Assembly: GCA_026416215.1 (NCBI GenBank)
Contig: JAOAFP010000004.1
Coordinates: 11,241 to 22,321, forward strand
DNA: 11,081 nt
Direction of reading: 5' to 3'
Source: Negativicutes bacterium
Lineage (GTDB): Bacteria > Bacillota > Negativicutes > SKW292
Positions 7,046-11,081 of the stretch are shown here, one piece after another; position 1 is the stretch's first letter; each line of letters begins with the position of its first letter. The translations under genes and the position numbers were made by a program. The notes below the pieces were generated by a model. The model was not told where the DNA came from. It did not search any database and saw only the letters and a program-made list of their open reading frames with translations.

Positions 7046-8323
7046 ATGTTTACATCCTTTATCGGCCGCCTGAACACCGACAACCTGGGGATAAAAATAA
7101 AAATTCTCCTCGCCTTTTTTTGCCTCAGCTTTTTGACCTACTGCTTCCCGGTTCTGATCATGCAGGCCACCAGTTATTACGGGGTGGACCACGGCACGGC
7201 CGGGGCGCTGGAGTCGTATTTCAACCTGACCAATATGGTAGTCACGCTGGCGATTTTTTCCGTATTCCTCCGCTTTGGCTACCGCCGTCCGATGATTGTT
7301 GTATTCCTGATAATGGTTGTGGTGTGTTTTTTCGCCAAAGTCGTCGATTCGATCTGGATGGTGCGGGCCTATCTGATAGCCACCGGCATTTCCTTTGTGG
7401 TGATAAAGGTTTCCTGTTACAGTATGGTGGGCATGATCATCAAAACCCGGGAAGGCCACGCCCGGTTCGTCAACTTCATGGAATTCATCCACATGGTCTC
7501 AAATATGCTGGCTATGTGGACCTATGCCTGGTTCGTCAAGGGCGAGGGGGCGTTCTGGCTGTACCTGTTCTGGTTTATTGCCGGAATTTTTGTGGTTTTG
7601 AGCCTGATCTTTCTCTTCACCCGGATCGATGAAAGTTCTTTCCAGCACGAGCAGCAACGTCCGTTCGGCCAGCAGCTGCGGGACATCGGCCGGCTGATCA
7701 CCACCACTGCCATCATCCTGCCGCTGCTGATGTACTGGGGCTATGAATCAATCGAACAGGGTGTGGGGCCGTGGCTGTCCACCTTCAATTTCGAGATTCT
7801 GCAAGTTCCCAAGCACATCAGCGTGCAGCTTCACAGTATGTTCGTGCTGGCCATTGCCCTGGGGCGGCTGTACGGTTCGTTCATCTACAAGTGGCTGAAG
7901 TGGCAGTACGTTTTTTTGATCAATTTCGGGCTGGGGCTGCTGTTCATCTGTTTCGTTTTGTTCAACATGCAGCCCGGGGCGGGAGCCGGCGCCCAGTCCC
8001 TGCTCGACCTGCCGCTGGTGGCCTATTGCCTGCCGGCGTTCGGCTTTTTCATCGGTCCGGTCTATCCCACCCTGATATCGCTGATCCTGACCAGCCACCC
8101 CCAGAGCCTGCACCCGGCCATTATGTGCCTGATCATGATCGTCGGTGCGTTGCTCGACAGCTTCTCGGCCCGGATGGTGGGGGGACTGTTCAGCCATTTC
8201 GGCGGCGTCACCGCCTTTGAGATCTACACCATTGTTCCCCTGATCGTGCTGATTGTGCTGACCATTCCTTACGCCCTGTTTCTCCGCCGCCGAGCTGGCC
8301 GGGAGGTGAGCGGGAGTGCATGA
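7046..8323 (+). CDS. MFS transporter, FucP/TsgA-like, second copy of a tandem pair
   Basis: The 425-residue protein aligns over its whole length with the preceding transporter, with roughly two thirds of positions identical by eye. Shared blocks include MQATSYYGV, FGYRRP, KTREGHARFVNFMEF, FTRIDES, YESIEQGVGPW, LGRLYGSFIYKW and FFIGPVYPTL. About 12 membrane helices are expected. The ATG at 7046 is preceded by GAGG at 7032-7035, 10 nt away, in a 40-bp gap after the first copy. Divergence is concentrated within membrane segments of the N-terminal half and at both termini, consistent with an old duplication followed by possible specialisation. It overlaps the next gene by 8 bp, so the two are probably translationally coupled. 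Both copies look intact. Confidence 0.88.
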   Translation: MFTSFIGRLNTDNLGIKIKILLAFFCLSFLTYCFPVLIMQATSYYGVDHGTAGALESYFNLTNMVVTLAIFSVFLRFGYRRPMIVVFLIMVVVCFFAKVVDSIWMVRAYLIATGISFVVIKVSCYSMVGMIIKTREGHARFVNFMEFIHMVSNMLAMWTYAWFVKGEGAFWLYLFWFIAGIFVVLSLIFLFTRIDESSFQHEQQRPFGQQLRDIGRLITTTAIILPLLMYWGYESIEQGVGPWLSTFNFEILQVPKHISVQLHSMFVLAIALGRLYGSFIYKWLKWQYVFLINFGLGLLFICFVLFNMQPGAGAGAQSLLDLPLVAYCLPAFGFFIGPVYPTLISLILTSHPQSLHPAIMCLIMIVGALLDSFSARMVGGLFSHFGGVTAFEIYTIVPLIVLIVLTIPYALFLRRRAGREVSGSA

Positions 8324-8999
8324 CGTGCACCCGCGTTTCCTGACTGATGTGCTGGCTATCGGCGCCCACCCCGACGACGTCGAGCTGGGGTGCGGCGGAC
8401 TGTTGATCCAGGCCGGGCGCCGGCGGCTGACCACGGCCATGCTGGTCCTGACCGACGGCGCGGCCGGCCGCTCGGGTAGCGCTGCCGAGCGCGAGGCGGA
8501 AACCCGGGCGGCAGCAGACGTCCTGCGGGTGAATCATCTGATTATGCTGGCCCTGCCCGACGGCCGCCTGTCGGGGGCCGAAGAAGCGGCCGACCGGCTG
8601 GCCACCGCGATTGCCGGGCTACGGCCGCGGATAATCATCGGCCACTGGCACGATGAGTGGCATCCTGATCACCTGGCGGCCCACCGTCTGACCAAGGAAG
8701 CGGTATACCTTGCCCAACTCAGGGCCTTCTCCCCCGACTTTCCCTACCCCGGGCCGCAACACAGCCTATATTTCCACCTCAACAGCCGCCGCCTTGCCAA
8801 TCCTGACCTGGTGGTTGACATAGACGATGTGGCGGAGATAAAGCGGCAGGCCCTGTCCTGCCACCGCTCGCAGGCGGCGGTAATTGCCGAATACGACCGG
8901 CTGGCCGCCGCCTATGGCTCGCTATGCAACGCCCGCTACGGCGAGGGGTTTTTCTTCGAACGGCCGCTGAGACTGGACAGCAGCCGGATTTTAATGTAA
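8316..8999 (+). CDS. PIG-L (LmbE-like) family zinc-dependent deacetylase
   Basis: The 227-residue protein carries the two PIG-L signatures: AHPDDVE at 17-23 and HPDH at 116-119. The predicted zinc ligands are His18, Asp21 and His119, with Asp20 as catalytic base. Their spacing matches that of the Bacillus cereus enzyme BcZBP (His12, Asp15, His113). The TDG-AGRSG-AEREAE stretch and the C-terminal SQ..YGEGFFFERPL region also fit the BshB1-like part of the family. Known members remove N-acetyl groups from GlcNAc-containing small molecules (GlcNAc-PI, GlcNAc-malate, mycothiol precursors, diacetylchitobiose). The GTG at 8316 is chosen because GGGAGG at 8301-8306 lies 9 nt upstream; a second GTG at 8325 is possible. 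It overlaps the transporter gene by 8 bp and is 36 nt ahead of the GH4 gene, so it most likely acts on the same imported compound. The operon shows no other bacillithiol or mycothiol genes. Confidence 0.9.
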   Translation: MHDVHPRFLTDVLAIGAHPDDVELGCGGLLIQAGRRRLTTAMLVLTDGAAGRSGSAAEREAETRAAADVLRVNHLIMLALPDGRLSGAEEAADRLATAIAGLRPRIIIGHWHDEWHPDHLAAHRLTKEAVYLAQLRAFSPDFPYPGPQHSLYFHLNSRRLANPDLVVDIDDVAEIKRQALSCHRSQAAVIAEYDRLAAAYGSLCNARYGEGFFFERPLRLDSSRILM

Positions 9000-9035
9000 G
9001 GTTGACGGGAATCTGCAAACAGACGAGGTGAAACA

Positions 9036-10370
9036 ATGAAACGCTACTCGATTGCCATTGCCGGCGGTGGCAGCACCTATACGCCGGCCCTGCTGAAGAC
9101 CATCAGCGACAGTCGCGACTGCCTGCCGCTGCGCCGGCTGGTACTTTACGACATCGATCGCGACCGCCAGGAACTGGTGCACGGGTTCGCCCGGATCCTG
9201 TTCCGGGAACAGTATCCCGAGGTTGAGGATATTGTCGCCACCACCGATCCGGAAATTGCCTTTGCCGACGTTGATTTTGTCCTGATGCAGCTCAGAAGCG
9301 GCGGCTTCCGGATGCGGGAACTGGACGAAAAGATTCCCCTCCGGCACGGGCTGGTCGGGCAGGAGACCTGCGGAGCAGGCGGGTTTGCCTACGGCCTACG
9401 CTCCATCCCCGACGTAATTGAAGTGGTAAAGGCAGTGCGGAGATTGTCGCCGGATGCCTGGATTCTCAATTATTCCAACCCGGCGGCAATCGTGGCCGAG
9501 GCCACCGGCCGGGTGTTCCCCGGCGACCGGCGGCTGATCAATATCTGCGATATGCCGATCGGCATCCTCGAATCGGTGGCGGCCGTGTTCAACTCCCACC
9601 GCCGGGAATTTGAGCCGCGCTATTTCGGTCTGAACCATTTCGGCTGGTTTACCCACATTTACGACCGGGCCGGTAACGACATTTTGCCCGGCCTGCTGGC
9701 GCATATCGCCGAAAATGGCATCACCCCGGCCGACCCCGGCATGGCCGAGAAAAGCTGGCTGGAAACCTACAGCAACCTCCGGCGAATGGTCAGGGATTTC
9801 CCGGGAATGCTGCCCAACACTTATATGCAGTACTACCTTTACCCGCAAAAAATGGTCAAAAAATCCGATCCCAACTACACCCGGGCCAACGAGGTCATGG
9901 ACGGGCGGGAAAAGCGGTTTTTTGAGGAGTTAAGGCTTATCAACGACCGGCAGACGGTGGCCGGTAGTGAATACGCCAGCAGCAAACACGGGGTGCACGG
10001 TGACTACATAATCGAGCTGGCCAACGCCCTGGCCAACAACACCCAGGAAATTTTCCTGATTATCACCCGCAACAATGGGGCAATCCGCAACTTCCCGGCC
10101 GAGGCTATGGTGGAGATCCCCTGCCGGGTAGGCAAAAACGGGGTGGAGCCGCTGGTGGTGGGCGAAATCCCTCCCTTCCACAAAGGGCTTATGGAAGGCC
10201 AGTACGCCTACGAAAAGCTCACCGTCGACGCTTATTTTGAACAGTCGTACGACAAGGCCCTGCAGGCCCTGACCCTGAACCGCACGGTTACCAACGCTGA
10301 TGTGGCCCGGGCTTTGCTCGACGATTTAATCGCAGCCAACTACGATTACTGGGGCAAACTGTTCAGGTAG
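9036..10370 (+). CDS. Glycoside hydrolase family 4, 6-phospho-alpha-glucosidase-like (GlvA/MalH type), NAD- and metal-dependent
   Basis: The 444-residue protein is a GH4 enzyme. Members cleave glycosides through NAD-dependent oxidation at C3 and elimination, needing a divalent metal (often Mn). The Rossmann motif GGGSTYTP is at 10-17. The blocks GQETCGAGG, NYSNPAAIVAEATG, NICDMPIG and GLNHFGW follow. Predicted metal ligands are Cys171 and His201, Asp172 is the likely acid, and a tyrosine in TYMQYYLYP (probably Tyr266) the likely base. TRANEVMDGREK, AIRNFPAEAMVEIPC and a C-terminal LLDDLIAANYDYW are characteristic of the 6-phospho-alpha-glucosidase branch rather than AglA-type alpha-glucosidases or alpha-galactosidases. 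Length is normal. GAGGTG at 9025-9030 is 5 nt before the ATG. It ends the operon and is followed by a strong terminator. No PTS or kinase gene is nearby, so either the phosphosugar is made by an unlinked gene or the specificity has shifted. Confidence 0.9.
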   Translation: MKRYSIAIAGGGSTYTPALLKTISDSRDCLPLRRLVLYDIDRDRQELVHGFARILFREQYPEVEDIVATTDPEIAFADVDFVLMQLRSGGFRMRELDEKIPLRHGLVGQETCGAGGFAYGLRSIPDVIEVVKAVRRLSPDAWILNYSNPAAIVAEATGRVFPGDRRLINICDMPIGILESVAAVFNSHRREFEPRYFGLNHFGWFTHIYDRAGNDILPGLLAHIAENGITPADPGMAEKSWLETYSNLRRMVRDFPGMLPNTYMQYYLYPQKMVKKSDPNYTRANEVMDGREKRFFEELRLINDRQTVAGSEYASSKHGVHGDYIIELANALANNTQEIFLIITRNNGAIRNFPAEAMVEIPCRVGKNGVEPLVVGEIPPFHKGLMEGQYAYEKLTVDAYFEQSYDKALQALTLNRTVTNADVARALLDDLIAANYDYWGKLFR

Positions 10371-10397
10371 GAACGGGCAAGGACAGCTTCGCCACAA

Positions 10398-10437
10398 CAA
10401 AAAGAGGCGGGACAGGGTTCTGTCCCGCCTCTTTTTG
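10398..10437. terminator. Bidirectional intrinsic terminator
   Basis: A perfect 18-bp stem (10398-10415 with 10420-10437) closes a GGTT loop. The outer stem is an A-run on the left (10399-10403) and a T-run on the right (10432-10436), so both strands show GC stem plus U-tract. It lies 27 nt after the GH4 stop and between that gene and the convergent minus-strand gene, and should end transcription from both sides. Confidence 0.93.
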
Positions 10438-10504
10438 CCCTGACAGTTCCCGGCCGGCCACCCCGGTCCCGGATTCCTGGTCTGCCCCCGCGCTGCGTCC
10501 AGGT

Positions 10505-10540
10505 TTATCCCGACAGTTCACGACCAGCCGTCAGGGATAA
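10505..10540. repeat. Imperfect inverted repeat downstream of the last minus-strand gene
   Basis: TTATCCC at 10505-10511 pairs with GGGATAA at 10534-10540, and GAC (10512-10514) with GTC (10530-10532) across one bulged A. No T-tract follows on either strand. It may be a 3'-end mRNA structure of the minus-strand gene or chance; the rest of the 10438-10554 gap shows nothing recognisable. Confidence 0.3.
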
Positions 10541-10554
10541 CTCCCGGACCTCTG

Positions 10555-11062
10555 TCACCCTGATTTTTTCCCGGTCTCCCCAGCCGTACACTCACCGCAG
10601 ATTATCGCGTATTCCCGCCGGTCGCCCAATTCCCGTCCGTGCCATTCCCGCACCAGCTGCTGACGGACCAACCACGGTACCGGCCTGAAAAACTGCCGGC
10701 CGACTATCTGATCGTATCCGGGTGGGAATGCCCGGTCGGCCACGCTGACCATCAGCAACTGACTACCCGGCCGCCATGGCAGAACCAGCAGGTGATCGTC
10801 CAGCCCGGAATCATCGGTGAGCGGCTGCCCCACAACCACTCTCTGGTTACCGTTGTCATCTTCGTAAAACAGCCTCGCCCCGCCGATGCACAACAGGCGG
10901 GCCTCGCCGGCCTCACGGTCGAGGAATCCGTATATCAGACTGATGTCCATCCGGTAGCGGCTGAACAGCCCGGCAAACTGCCGCAGTTTGATCAGCAGCC
11001 ATTTCAGGCTGCGGCCGGTGCCGATGCCAAGACGGCATACTGCCTGAACCAACGGCAGGTAG
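10555..11062 (-). CDS. Partial protein, C-terminal part, weak resemblance to SpoIIE/PP2C-type phosphatase domain
   Basis: An open minus-strand frame runs from the right edge of genomic sequence to a TGA at 10555-10557, giving about 168 genuine residues. It contains GIGTGRSL, then SLIYGFLDREAGEARLL, an IGGARLFY strand, LLVLPWRPGSQLLMVSVADRA, and a closing LGDRREYAIICGE. This order (tG motif, 'ygvlD..tG', glycine-rich strand, 'l.pGd.lll.SDG', final 'DDr..vvi' strand) loosely follows the C-terminal half of SpoIIE-like PP2C phosphatases, but the metal-binding SDG aspartate position reads VADRA. The resemblance is weak and I do not regard the function as established. The first six codons of a naive translation (MCIRDS) come from adapter, so the true start lies outside the window. 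It is convergent with the sugar operon and need not be related to it. Confidence 0.55.
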
Positions 11063-11081
11063 CTGTCTCTTATACACATCT
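11063..11081. other. Nextera transposase adapter (mosaic end) left at the contig end
   Basis: The last 19 bases, CTGTCTCTTATACACATCT, equal the Nextera/Tn5 mosaic-end adapter read out at the end of short inserts. This is library artefact, not genome. Genomic sequence therefore ends at 11062. Confidence 0.97.

Noticed and set aside
7036..7046. Short near-palindrome TTACCCGGTAA at the start codon of the second transporter
   Set aside because: Only 5-bp arms with a single central base; too short to support a regulatory claim.
456..10370. Sulfoquinovose catabolic locus (GH31 sulfoquinovosidase plus NAD-dependent glycosidase)
   Set aside because: No sulfosugar isomerase, kinase, aldolase or dehydrogenase is present, the GH31 motifs are not evidently those of YihQ, and the GH4 enzyme looks like the 6-phospho-alpha-glucosidase branch.

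Overview
The window is a GC-rich bacterial fragment, probably a metagenomic contig. Its right edge ends in sequencing-library adapter rather than genome: the last 19 bases match the Nextera transposase mosaic end. The sequence alone does not support a reliable taxonomic call. It shows strong GC bias, tightly packed genes, good Shine-Dalgarno sites and occasional GTG starts. No rRNA, tRNA, insertion sequence, integrase or CRISPR array was seen.

Layout: (1) positions 1-245, minus strand, the N-terminal part of a DJ-1/PfpI-family protein running off the left edge. (2) A divergent intergenic region (246-455) with a perfect 14-bp inverted repeat beside the DJ-1 ribosome binding site, and a terminator-like hairpin plus T-tract on the plus strand ahead of the next operon. 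(3) A six-gene plus-strand operon (456-10370): GH31 glycosidase, GH63/MGH1-like glycosidase carrying an apparent carbohydrate-binding insert, two tandem paralogous MFS transporters of FucP/TsgA type, a PIG-L (LmbE-like) zinc deacetylase, and a GH4 NAD-dependent glycosidase closely resembling 6-phospho-alpha-glucosidases (GlvA/MalH type). (4) A very strong bidirectional terminator (10398-10437). (5) On the minus strand, the C-terminal part of a protein that loosely resembles the SpoIIE/PP2C phosphatase domain, truncated by the adapter.

The operon reads as a carbohydrate utilisation cassette. None of the four enzymes shows an obvious signal peptide. The simplest model is that one or both MFS proteins import an intact alpha-glucoside or oligosaccharide, which the cytoplasmic GH31, GH63-like and GH4 enzymes then dismantle while the PIG-L enzyme removes an N-acetyl (or other acyl) group. 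Two things do not fit a standard maltose/alpha-glucoside system. The GH4 enzyme looks specific for 6-phosphorylated sugars, but no PTS component or sugar kinase is present. A deacetylase in an alpha-glucoside operon also suggests an amino-sugar-containing or acylated substrate. This combination is the best candidate here for an undescribed pathway; the substrate is inference only.
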